Virus record (IMG/VR): IMGVR_UViG_3300049825_000474
Span: 1-41,856 of that record
Length of the DNA stretch: 41,856 nt
Reading direction: 5' to 3' (one strand)
From: a virus
Positions within the stretch are counted from its first letter, which is position 1. Every line of letters begins with the position of its first letter. The position numbers were made by a program, and so were the translations under genes. Under the pieces are notes generated by a model. It did no database searches. It worked only from the letters and a program-made list of their open reading frames with translations, and was not told the DNA's origin. Below, in pieces: positions 1-6,093 of this stretch.

Positions 1-360
1 GCGAACCTGGAGGGCGCGAACCTGGATAGCGCGAACCTGTATAGCGCGAACCTGCATGGCGCGAACCTGAAGGGCGCGAACCTGGAGGGCGCGAACCTGT
101 ATGGCGCGAACCTGGATGGCGCGAACCTGGAGGGCGCGAACCTGGATAGCGCGAACCTGGAGGGCGCGAACCTGGATAGCGCGAACCTGTATAGCGCGAA
201 CCTGCATGGCGCGAACCTGAAGGGCGCGAACCTGGAGGGCGCGAACCTGGAGGGCGCGAACCTGGATAGCGCGAACCTGAAGGGCGCGAACCTGAAGGGC
301 GCGATCCTGGATGGCGCGCACCTGTATGGCGCGAACCTGGAGGGCGCGATCCTGGATGAC
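1..360 (+). repeat. Tandem 15-bp repeat (24 units) within the pentapeptide gene
   Basis: There are 24 consecutive 15-bp units with an almost invariant GCGAACCTG core and two variable codons. Codon identity between units is near perfect, which suggests recent expansion by slippage or recombination. Bases 151-263 are identical to the last 113 bases of the window (41744-41856), and bases 1-23 equal the last 23. The array is therefore where an assembler would break or collapse a circular molecule. Confidence 0.93.
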
Positions 361-630
361 AACACGATCTTAGAGACCGGCGAAAGCTTCGATGTTTATT
401 GCAAAGAAGTAGTCCCGGCCCTGCTTATCGCGGGCGGCAGGACGCTCTCGGATATCCTTACCGCTCAACACTGGGATTGCCGCTCTTGGGATAACTGCCC
501 GATGGCCGCCGCATTCGGGGTGAAGTCAAACGCTGAAGTACCCGCGCTGCTTCGACCTCGATCTGAGCAGTTTATCCGCTATTTCGATTCAAGACTACTG
601 CCAATGGAAAAGATTGGGAGAAAGGTATAA
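1..630 (+). CDS. Pentapeptide-repeat protein, 3' part (gene cut by the window start)
   Basis: The reading frame is open from base 1 to the TAA at 628-630, with no start codon because the gene begins at the other end of the window (41513). Bases 1-360 are 24 tandem 15-bp units, mostly GCGAACCTG plus two variable codons, coding A-N-L-x-G/S. This is the A(D/N)LxX signature of pentapeptide-repeat proteins, which fold as a right-handed quadrilateral beta-helix. The last units degenerate (AILDG, AHLYG, AILDD) and are followed by about 85 non-repeat residues with a Cys/Trp-containing stretch (HWDCRSWDNCP). Some family members mimic DNA and inhibit gyrase, but nothing here shows the target. Joined to the 5' part through a 23-nt terminal identity the protein would be about 316 residues. 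The true repeat number is uncertain. Confidence 0.88.
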   Translation, partial: ANLEGANLDSANLYSANLHGANLKGANLEGANLYGANLDGANLEGANLDSANLEGANLDSANLYSANLHGANLKGANLEGANLEGANLDSANLKGANLKGAILDGAHLYGANLEGAILDDNTILETGESFDVYCKEVVPALLIAGGRTLSDILTAQHWDCRSWDNCPMAAAFGVKSNAEVPALLRPRSEQFIRYFDSRLLPMEKIGRKV

Positions 631-633
631 ACC

Positions 634-1452
634 ATGACTAAATCGTTTGAACCGGTAACGGCAATGACCGTGCCAGTCGAAGAGAAGAACGCCCTCGCCA
701 AGCAGGCCGAAAAGTACGTCAAGTCCGCCGCTGAGTTTGAATGCGCCACGGTTGACGACTTCGAGATGTTGGGGGCTATCATGTCGCGCATTAGCGCGGC
801 GAAGAAGGCCGCCGAGGGCGTTTACGAACGCCCTCGCGCAGCAGCCCATGCCGCCTGGAAAGCCGTTACCGAGGAACTGGCCAGCGTCATCAAGCCGCTT
901 GATGATGCCCGCGCCGCACTAAACTCCAAGGGGTTGGCTTGGACAAACGAGCAAAAGCGCATTGCGCAGGCCGAGGAGCAGCGCCAGCAGGCCGAGTACC
1001 GCCGCCAGGTGCAGGCCGCCGAAGATGAGCGCCGCCGCCTGCAGGCCGAGGAAGACGAACTGCGCGCCTCCGAGGTGACCAAGGCCCAGGCCGAAGCTGC
1101 GGCAAAGGGAGCCGACGCCGCCGAGCTCGCTAAAATCGAGGAAACCGCCCCGGTAGTAGAGATCGAGGTTTTCGTACCACCACCGCCCGCGCCAGTGGCC
1201 CCGGCTCTGACTGCCAGCGCGGGCGCCGCGCGCCGGCAAAAATGGACTGCCACTGTAGACGACCTGGACAAGCTGCTGAAAGCCGCAGTGGAAGGCCACG
1301 GGATGGCCGCCGCGATTGTCAAACACCCCGACGTAGCCGAGGAAATCCGCAAGGTAGCCTCCAGACTTGCCGCGACAATGAAGGACAGCCTGAAGGCCCC
1401 CGGCGTCACCGCGAAGGACGAGGGTACTTTGGCGACGATGAGGCGCGCATGA
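634..1452 (+). CDS. Coiled-coil phage protein upstream of the recombination genes
   Basis: This is a 272-residue protein, with its ATG 3 bases after the pentapeptide gene stop. Residues from about 10 to 105 are helical, with conserved-looking aliphatic and basic positions. A long Glu/Gln/Arg/Ala coiled coil follows at about 105-180, then a Pro-rich hinge (VPPPPAPVAP) and a C-terminal globular segment that begins RRQKWTATVDDLDKLL. I recall proteins of this layout next to RecT/RecE-type genes in phages, but I do not recognise a function. It probably belongs to the early DNA-metabolism operon. The start is the first in-frame ATG and has an AGAAAGG-like sequence upstream. Confidence 0.82.
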   Translation: MTKSFEPVTAMTVPVEEKNALAKQAEKYVKSAAEFECATVDDFEMLGAIMSRISAAKKAAEGVYERPRAAAHAAWKAVTEELASVIKPLDDARAALNSKGLAWTNEQKRIAQAEEQRQQAEYRRQVQAAEDERRRLQAEEDELRASEVTKAQAEAAAKGADAAELAKIEETAPVVEIEVFVPPPPAPVAPALTASAGAARRQKWTATVDDLDKLLKAAVEGHGMAAAIVKHPDVAEEIRKVASRLAATMKDSLKAPGVTAKDEGTLATMRRA

Positions 1453-1643
1453 GGCAGATGGGCCCGCCCGAATATGAATACTTTGACCAGGGGTGCTATT
1501 TCTGCGGTCTGCATGAGTGCCAGCAAGATTGCATCGACCCAAAAACCGGGGAGTTTTGGCCCAAGCCAGAGCCACTGCTTGCTTATGGACCATGGCCAGA
1601 TAAGTGGGAGTCCCCCTCCACAGAGGATGACTGCCCGTTTTGA
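1449..1643 (+). CDS. Small cysteine-rich (zinc-binding-like) protein
   Basis: This 64-residue protein starts at an ATG that overlaps the preceding stop (ATGA), so translation is probably coupled. Near residues 16-28 it has C-x2-C-x4-C-x3-C (CYFCGLHECQQDC), a plausible zinc knuckle, and the rest is rich in Pro, Glu and Trp. It is too short to assign to a family. It lies between the coiled-coil protein and RecT. An internal ATG at 1458 is an alternative start. Confidence 0.7.
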   Translation: MRQMGPPEYEYFDQGCYFCGLHECQQDCIDPKTGEFWPKPEPLLAYGPWPDKWESPSTEDDCPF

Positions 1644-1686
1644 AAGATTTCCAGTTTCAGCGCTAGCTTAATTTGTTTTTTAAAGG

Positions 1687-1698
1687 TAAAATGCCGAC
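1687..1698 (+). promoter_or_regulatory. Putative -10 box of a leaderless promoter for recT
   Basis: TAAAAT at 1687-1692 is followed by exactly 6 bases and then the ATG at 1699. This is the same spacing seen at 38757, 40741, 31554 and, on the minus strand, 38653. No good -35 box lies 16-18 bases upstream; the upstream DNA is T-rich. There is no Shine-Dalgarno sequence between the box and the ATG, so the mRNA would begin at or next to the start codon. Confidence 0.45.
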
Positions 1699-2841
1699 AT
1701 GACGCCGACCACTGAAATACCCCAACAAGACCAAGCCGCACTAGTGCGCGCGCAGAGCGAAATGGCCCGCGTGCAGGCAGACCGCCAGCAGCTTGCCAAC
1801 GAGCGCGATTTGGCGCTTGCGCAAATCAGTCCGGAGTACGCCAGTATTCTCGCGCAGGAAAAGCGGTTTCAAACCCTGCAGCGGTACGCCGAGCTCATGG
1901 CCACGTCTGGCATGTTTGAAGAGAAAGTCCGCGTAAAGAACGGCGATGACTGGGACGACGTTGTAATCAGCGGAAACCAGGCGGTTGCCCGCGTGGCCGT
2001 GCGGATTATGCTGGGCGATTCGATGGGCTTTAGCGCCGTCGAATCCATGCAGGCGATTCACATTATAGAGAACCAGCCCTCTATCAGCGCCGCCGCCCGC
2101 GCTGCTCGCGTTGAAATGAAATACGGATTTGGTTGGGACATTGACTGGCATGAGCGCGACGGCGTTTGTGTCGGGTGTTCGCTCCACCTGAAGCACATCT
2201 CGAACAACAAGCCACTCCTGGATCCAAGCGGAAACCCTGTGGTGGTGAGCTTCCTGGAGTCGGACGCGAAAAAGCTCAAAACCAAGATTTGGGAGTATGA
2301 CAAGATCCTGAAAAAGCGTGTTCCGCGGGAAGGCTCGGCGCTCGACAAAGACAATTGGAAGAACACGCCGCGCAATATGTATTTCAGCCGCGCGGTTTCT
2401 AATGCCCAGCGCTGGTACGCGCCGGCCGCGTTGAACGGCGCCCCGATTCCAAGCCGCGAAGAAGCGATGGACGCGACCTATGAGGACTTGACCAACGAGC
2501 CAGAGGCACCGAAGAAACTACAAGAGCCGCGCCGCATGGCGACCGCCGCGCCCCAGGCCGAGACGAAGCAGCCAGAAGTTGAAACGAAACAGCCCAAACC
2601 AGAGACGGAACCCGCCGCCCCCGAGATGCAGGAACCAGCCAAGGAGACGCCCACCGACCCCAACGCGCGGATAGACACCAAGCAGGCAACTGCCATCCGT
2701 AACGCCTTTTTAAACCAAGGCTGGAACCAGCGAGCCTCCTTGGAGGTTTTGAAATCCTTCGGCGCAAAGGCCGTGATGGACGTCCGCGCTGACAAGTTCG
2801 AGGCCATCATGGCCGAATTGACCAAAGGAGATAGCCAGTGA
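1699..2841 (+). CDS. recT: RecT-family single-strand annealing protein
   Basis: This 380-residue protein would pair complementary single strands during phage recombination. The central region matches the RecT pattern. A motif around residues 114-145 (GFSAVESMQAIHIIENQPSI) resembles the family's G-x-s-x-x-A-...-I-x-V-I-x-G-K-P block. Near residues 220-240, WKNTPRNMYFSRAVSNAQRW matches the family's W-x-x-x-P-R-x-M-x-x-x-R-A segment. Residues 1-60 are coiled-coil-like. After a Pro/Glu/Lys-rich linker (about 265-330) comes a small helical C-terminal domain. The partner nuclease is probably the PD-(D/E)XK protein at 39910, in the same arm across the window join. The next gene overlaps by GTGA. Confidence 0.85.
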   Translation: MTPTTEIPQQDQAALVRAQSEMARVQADRQQLANERDLALAQISPEYASILAQEKRFQTLQRYAELMATSGMFEEKVRVKNGDDWDDVVISGNQAVARVAVRIMLGDSMGFSAVESMQAIHIIENQPSISAAARAARVEMKYGFGWDIDWHERDGVCVGCSLHLKHISNNKPLLDPSGNPVVVSFLESDAKKLKTKIWEYDKILKKRVPREGSALDKDNWKNTPRNMYFSRAVSNAQRWYAPAALNGAPIPSREEAMDATYEDLTNEPEAPKKLQEPRRMATAAPQAETKQPEVETKQPKPETEPAAPEMQEPAKETPTDPNARIDTKQATAIRNAFLNQGWNQRASLEVLKSFGAKAVMDVRADKFEAIMAELTKGDSQ

Positions 2842-3377
2842 TCGATTTTGAGGGATTTGAGAAGATACCCAGATTGCGGCGCGGTTGCGTCATTACTGAA
2901 AAAATAGACGGCACTAACGCGCAAATCCACATCACCGAGGATGGCGAGTTTATGGCGGGGAGCCGAACGCGATACATCACTGTCCAGGATGACAACTACG
3001 GCTTTGCACAGTGGTCCCAGGCCAACAAGGATGAGCTAATGAAATTGGGCCCCGGTCGCCACTTCGGCGAGTGGTGGGGATCTGGCTGTCAGCGCGGTTA
3101 TGGCTTGCAAAACGGAGAGAAGCGGTTCTCTTTGTTCGACGTGGGCCAGTGGAAAGATGCCGAACTCCCCCCGTGTGTGTCGCTTGTCCCCGTCCTGTAC
3201 GAAGGCGACTTCAGTATGTACGCAGTGGAAGCCGCGCTTGAGCAACTACGCAAAAGTGGTTCTGTTGCTTCGCCTGGGTTTATGAAGCCAGAAGGCATCA
3301 TTATCTACCACGCGGCTGCCCGGTGCATGTTCAAAGTGACGATTGAAAAAGATGAAGAACCGAAAGGCGGCAAGTAA
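2838..3377 (+). CDS. RNA ligase / nucleotidyltransferase family protein
   Basis: This 179-residue protein starts at a GTG overlapping the recT stop, with AAAGGAG upstream. It carries the covalent nucleotidyltransferase signatures: motif I E-K-I-D-G-T-N with the candidate adenylated lysine at residue 22, an S-R-T-R segment shortly after, F-G-E-W-W-G near residue 77, R-F-S-L-F-D-V, a late E-G-I-I-I-Y (motif IV) and F-K-V-T-I (motif V, lysine present). The size and order fit the RNA_ligase fold without an added C-terminal domain. Known relatives seal or repair RNA, and some act on DNA. The operon position between recT and an unknown protein suggests repair of host-damaged RNA or a role in recombination, which cannot be decided from sequence. 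Confidence 0.78.
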   Translation: MIDFEGFEKIPRLRRGCVITEKIDGTNAQIHITEDGEFMAGSRTRYITVQDDNYGFAQWSQANKDELMKLGPGRHFGEWWGSGCQRGYGLQNGEKRFSLFDVGQWKDAELPPCVSLVPVLYEGDFSMYAVEAALEQLRKSGSVASPGFMKPEGIIIYHAAARCMFKVTIEKDEEPKGGK

Positions 3378-4024
3378 TGACCGAGACGAAAACCCTACTC
3401 CTGCGCAACACACAGGTGCACAACTACAAAGGGGTCACCCAAGAGAAAGATCAGAAATGGGTCCTTCGTGTGGACCTATCATGCGATGCGACCGAAAATG
3501 TTCTTGACGAGCTAAGCGCCGGCATTTTGCCGCCCTATCTGGCATCCGGCCCGATTCGGCAAAGCAAGCTGATGGCTTCGCACCTAGTTCTGACGCCAAA
3601 TGAAGGCGTAGCCCAAATGGCCAAATATGAAATCCAGTTAGACGTCGACAGCATTGGCCCGTTTGAGTTCACTCGAACCAAAGATGAGAACGGCTCCGAA
3701 GTAGTGCCCCTAACCTTCCAAGCCATCACCCACGCCCAGGGATCCAGCGCCAAGCTTGAGATGTACTGCGCTGCCCTTGGGCGCCACGGTGGCCAGATGA
3801 AAATCAGCTACAGCGGAACATCGGTGGACGCCGCACAGATGACCATCGGCGAAGCTGCCGAAGCAGGAGCCGCAGTCCACGTCCTAGATGCGTCCGAAGC
3901 AGCCGACGAAGGCAGCGACGAATCCGAAGATGCGCCGATGGTCGACGAAGACAATGCCGTTTCCGACATCCAAGCCATGCAGGAACGCCGCAAGGGCCGC
4001 CGAGGGTTGGCCAAAGTCAACTAG
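3377..4024 (+). CDS. Uncharacterised early protein with acidic C-terminal region
   Basis: This 215-residue protein starts in a TAATG overlap with the ligase stop. Residues 1-145 alternate short beta-strands (KWVLRVDLSC, YEIQLDVDSIGPFEFTR). Residues about 160-200 are very acidic (EAADEGSDESEDAP), and the end is basic (RRKGRRGLAK). A beta-rich body with an acidic tail beside recT could suggest a single-strand DNA-binding protein, but I see no clear OB-fold signature and the extreme C-terminus is basic, not acidic. The function is not assigned. It is expected to be co-expressed with RecT and the ligase. Confidence 0.78.
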   Translation: MTETKTLLLRNTQVHNYKGVTQEKDQKWVLRVDLSCDATENVLDELSAGILPPYLASGPIRQSKLMASHLVLTPNEGVAQMAKYEIQLDVDSIGPFEFTRTKDENGSEVVPLTFQAITHAQGSSAKLEMYCAALGRHGGQMKISYSGTSVDAAQMTIGEAAEAGAAVHVLDASEAADEGSDESEDAPMVDEDNAVSDIQAMQERRKGRRGLAKVN

Positions 4025-4033
4025 CAAAGAGAT

Positions 4034-4045
4034 CCCCGCAAGGGG
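4034..4045 (+). other. CCCC-GCAA-GGGG hairpin in the 4025-4137 gap
   Basis: A 4-bp G/C stem is capped by a GCAA (GNRA) tetraloop, 10 bases after the stop of the preceding gene. No T-run follows, so it is not a classical terminator. It may slow RNA decay or be incidental. The rest of the 113-base gap shows no gene that I can support. Confidence 0.35.
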
Positions 4046-4137
4046 CTAGGCAGGACAAGGGGAAACTCTTGGCTCCTTTCCACTCGCCAGCGGTGGGCCG
4101 AAAGCTGGCACTTTTCAGGAAGGCCAAAGGGGGAGAA

Positions 4138-4332
4138 ATGCACAACCAGCTAACCGCCACTCCAGGCGAGCCGCAGCCGACATTGCAGCAGGAGCGCCGC
4201 GCGGCGTGCGGAGTCTACGGCATAACCTTGCCCGAGTCGGCCGAGGTTACCAGCCTTCGCCGAGCGAGGGATACCGGCGGGCAAACTAAGATCATGATTT
4301 CTATCCGGTTTCGGAAGGGAAAGAACAGATAG
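4138..4332 (+). CDS. Small basic protein of unknown function
   Basis: This 64-residue protein starts at the ATG at 4138, chosen because AAAGGGGGAG lies a few bases upstream; the longer frame from a TTG at 4069 has no such site. The N-terminal third is polar, and the C-terminal third is a basic beta-like stretch (GQTKIMISIRFRKGKNR). No family is recognised. It lies between the 215-residue unknown protein and the RusA-like resolvase in the same operon direction. Confidence 0.55.
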   Translation: MHNQLTATPGEPQPTLQQERRAACGVYGITLPESAEVTSLRRARDTGGQTKIMISIRFRKGKNR

Positions 4333-4379
4333 TCTTTGCGTGAAGTCTCACCCCGGACGAGCAGACGCCGGGAACGAAT

Positions 4380-4400
4380 GGGCCATCCTGGGGGTGGCCC
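4380..4400 (+). other. 9-bp hairpin upstream of the RusA-like gene
   Basis: GGGCCATCC and GGGTGGCCC pair over 9 bp (one G-U) around a TGG loop. No T-run follows, so it is unlikely to be a rho-independent terminator. It ends 25 bases before the RusA-like ATG, just ahead of an AAGGAGG ribosome-binding site. It could insulate that gene from upstream translation or stabilise a processed mRNA. Confidence 0.4.
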
Positions 4401-4424
4401 TCCAACCATAGAAGGAGGCGGTCC

Positions 4425-4895
4425 ATGCCTAATACCCTGACATTTACCATTGATGCTGTAAAGCGCGACGGGGAGCGCGTTCCGCCACGAACCAAGAAGA
4501 ACAGCCCCTGCATCATTCCCGGCATGATGCGCGCAGGAAAGGACGGGGTGCGCCGCCCGGTCCCCGTCCTGGTTCCTTCGCCCGCCTATACGGAATGGCA
4601 CCGCGCCGCCGTTTATTCGCTGAAAATACCAGTTTTCAACCTGTTCAACAATGAGGGGTTTCAGACGATCAACTACCCAGTGAACTGTCGGGCGATGATC
4701 TACAGGCACGCGCTAATCGGTGACGCCCTGGGGTATTACCAAGGTCTGGCTGATTTCCTGGAACACAATTTCGGAACGGAAGAAAACCCGCGGCAGATCA
4801 TCACGAACGACCGCTATATCGTTTCCTGGGACGGGTCCAGGATGCTGAAAGACGCGGATCGCCCCCGCATTGAATTGACGTTGGAACCCGTATGA
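4425..4895 (+). CDS. rusA: RusA-like Holliday junction resolvase
   Basis: This 156-residue protein is preceded by a strong AAGGAGG site. The N-terminus has the substrate-entry motif PPRTKKNS typical of RusA-like proteins. Later segments, IGDALGYYQGLADFL and ITNDRYIVSWDGSRML, align with the phage subgroup pattern D-x-x-N-L-L-E-A-x-x-D-x-L and DDxxI...DGSRVL, ending in a strand R-I-E-L-T-L-E-P. RusA dimers cut Holliday junctions using clustered aspartates. Here the GD, AD and ND acidic positions remain, but the usual Asn of the first motif is Gly and the DD pair is ND, so catalysis may be altered. It fits with RecT and the exonuclease as a recombination set. Confidence 0.72.
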   Translation: MPNTLTFTIDAVKRDGERVPPRTKKNSPCIIPGMMRAGKDGVRRPVPVLVPSPAYTEWHRAAVYSLKIPVFNLFNNEGFQTINYPVNCRAMIYRHALIGDALGYYQGLADFLEHNFGTEENPRQIITNDRYIVSWDGSRMLKDADRPRIELTLEPV

Positions 4896-4943
4896 TCCAA
4901 CCCCTATCAAAACAGCCAACCACCGCTCAGGAGGACTTGTCAA

Positions 4944-5168
4944 ATGCCGAATAATCCTAAGCCGATGACCGTGGGGGAATTGATCGAGTTTCTCAAAACC
5001 GTCCCGCCTGAATGGCTGGTGGCGCACCAGATTTACAGTGAACAGGAGTTGCTTGTTAAAGACGACATTCTCAAGATGAAAGCGTGCGCGCCCAGACCTG
5101 ATGGCTGGATTCAATCTTTCAGGACCGATAAGCCAGAACAGATGTACTTGCTGTTCCCGGGAAACTGA
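4944..5168 (+). CDS. Small conserved-looking phage protein
   Basis: This 74-residue protein has CAGGAGGA upstream of its ATG. The opening KPMTVGELIEFLKTVPPEWLV resembles the small phage proteins that begin T-V-x-E-L-I-x-x-L-x-x-x-P, often found in early operons, but no function is known to me. The C-terminus ends in a hydrophobic strand (QMYLLFPGN). The next gene starts on the last base of its stop codon. Confidence 0.68.
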   Translation: MPNNPKPMTVGELIEFLKTVPPEWLVAHQIYSEQELLVKDDILKMKACAPRPDGWIQSFRTDKPEQMYLLFPGN

Positions 5169-5350
5169 TGGCAAAGATAATCCAATTCCCCCTGCGTCCC
5201 TTGCCCGATCCACCCAGCGAACTTTATGCCCTGGTTGGGATCATCGACCGGATGTTAGACGAAACTCCTGAAATCATCTTCGCCGCCGCCGCTATGGACG
5301 CCTGCGAAGCTCGTCGAGCGCAAGTTGCTGAAGGTGGTTCGAGTTCCTGA
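5168..5350 (+). CDS. Small protein at the end of the rightward arm
   Basis: This 60-residue protein starts in a TGATG overlap with the preceding stop. It is a mixed hydrophobic and acidic helix-like protein with a Ser-rich end. Its 3' part overlaps, tail to tail, the last 59 bases of the leftward membrane-protein gene (stop at 5292). No terminator is visible at this convergence, so the two arms may read into each other. No family is recognised. Confidence 0.55.
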   Translation: MAKIIQFPLRPLPDPPSELYALVGIIDRMLDETPEIIFAAAAMDACEARRAQVAEGGSSS

Positions 5351-5657
5351 GGGTGTCCCCCAGGTCGCGAGCCAGTTGCCGGTGCCTCTCCTCTGACGCC
5401 TCCAGATAAGCGCGGGCCGCCTCGCGCTCTTCTTTATCCTCCATCACTTTGGCCGCTGCTACCTCGTCAGCAATTCTCATGCGCCAGGCCATGACCATAG
5501 CCACAATGCCGGCCGATCCGAGATTGGTCAAAGTTCCGTAGATGTCGAACGGAACTGGCGCCGGGTTAGTCGCTTGAATGTAGGCCAAAACCGGCATCGG
5601 CATAAAGCAAGCCGCGATGAACGCATAAATCCACTGCATTGGGAAGCGTGACAGCAT
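5292..5657 (-). CDS. Small membrane protein with coiled-coil tail (holin/spanin-like)
   Basis: This protein has 121 residues when started at the ATG 2 bases after the upstream stop; the longer open frame overlaps the neighbour and is not used. Two hydrophobic segments, near residues 8-28 (WIYAFIAACFMPMPVLAYI) and 40-58 (LTNLGSAGIVAMVMAWR), are followed by a charged coiled coil rich in Glu, Arg and Ala to the C-terminus. Last in the leftward operon and paired with another membrane protein, it may serve in lysis, but the class (holin, antiholin or spanin partner) cannot be set from sequence. Confidence 0.68.
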   Translation of the reverse strand: MLSRFPMQWIYAFIAACFMPMPVLAYIQATNPAPVPFDIYGTLTNLGSAGIVAMVMAWRMRIADEVAAAKVMEDKEEREAARAYLEASEERHRQLARDLGDTLRNSNHLQQLALDELRRRP

Positions 5658-5659
5658 CC

Positions 5660-5983
5660 CTACGCCTTTGGCTCCGTGGTGGTGGTCACCGTTTGCGATT
5701 CCACCGTGGACACGGCCCCAGGCGAAGAAACCCGCGCGCTCATCGTGGTGACCTCCTCTGTGGTAACAAAGTCCCCGAAATTCTTCATGGCCGCAAAGAT
5801 CGTTTTCAGGGAAATAAAGCAGATCGCCAGGGCTAGTCCAGCCCACAACTTGCGGTCAAACAGACTGTGATAGTCAGCAATGCCAATTCCTCCCGCCATG
5901 CTCAAAGCGTTGAGGCCCGCATCCCCCAGGCCAATAACGACCGTAGTGCCCCAGCCGAGCGCGTCAAAGTGCTTGCGTATCAT
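5660..5983 (-). CDS. Small membrane protein (holin candidate)
   Basis: This 107-residue protein starts at the ATG preceded by GGGGGA. Residues 12-40 are Gly/Ala-rich and hydrophobic (WGTTVVIGLGDAGLNALSM), and a clear transmembrane helix lies at about 48-70 (LWAGLALAICFISLKTIFAA). The C-terminal tail is Thr/Ser/Val-rich and hydrophilic. Position and size suit a holin working with the distant GH108-type endolysin at 17470, but the call rests on topology only. It is separated by 110 bases from the upstream ejection-protein gene. Confidence 0.65.
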   Translation of the reverse strand: MIRKHFDALGWGTTVVIGLGDAGLNALSMAGGIGIADYHSLFDRKLWAGLALAICFISLKTIFAAMKNFGDFVTTEEVTTMSARVSSPGAVSTVESQTVTTTTEPKA

Positions 5984-6093
5984 ACGTCCCCCTTCGCAAA
6001 ACCCTACCATAACACGGCGAGAATTCCCGCTTAATTGGCCCCTGTTTCTTGGAGAATGCGGCCGGAAACGCATCACTCTGGGTGGGCGGATAT

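Noticed and set aside
1-360. Regular 15-bp repeats resembling a CRISPR or iteron array
   Set aside because: Units are contiguous, in frame and encode A-N-L-x-G/S pentapeptides; there are no spacers.
4069-4137. TTG start extending the 64-residue gene to 4069
   Set aside because: The ATG at 4138 has AAAGGGGGAG upstream; the TTG has no comparable site.
5658-5846. N-terminal extension of the 121-residue membrane protein
   Set aside because: It overlaps the upstream holin-like gene and is His/Gly-rich shadow sequence; the ATG at 5657 directly follows that gene's stop.
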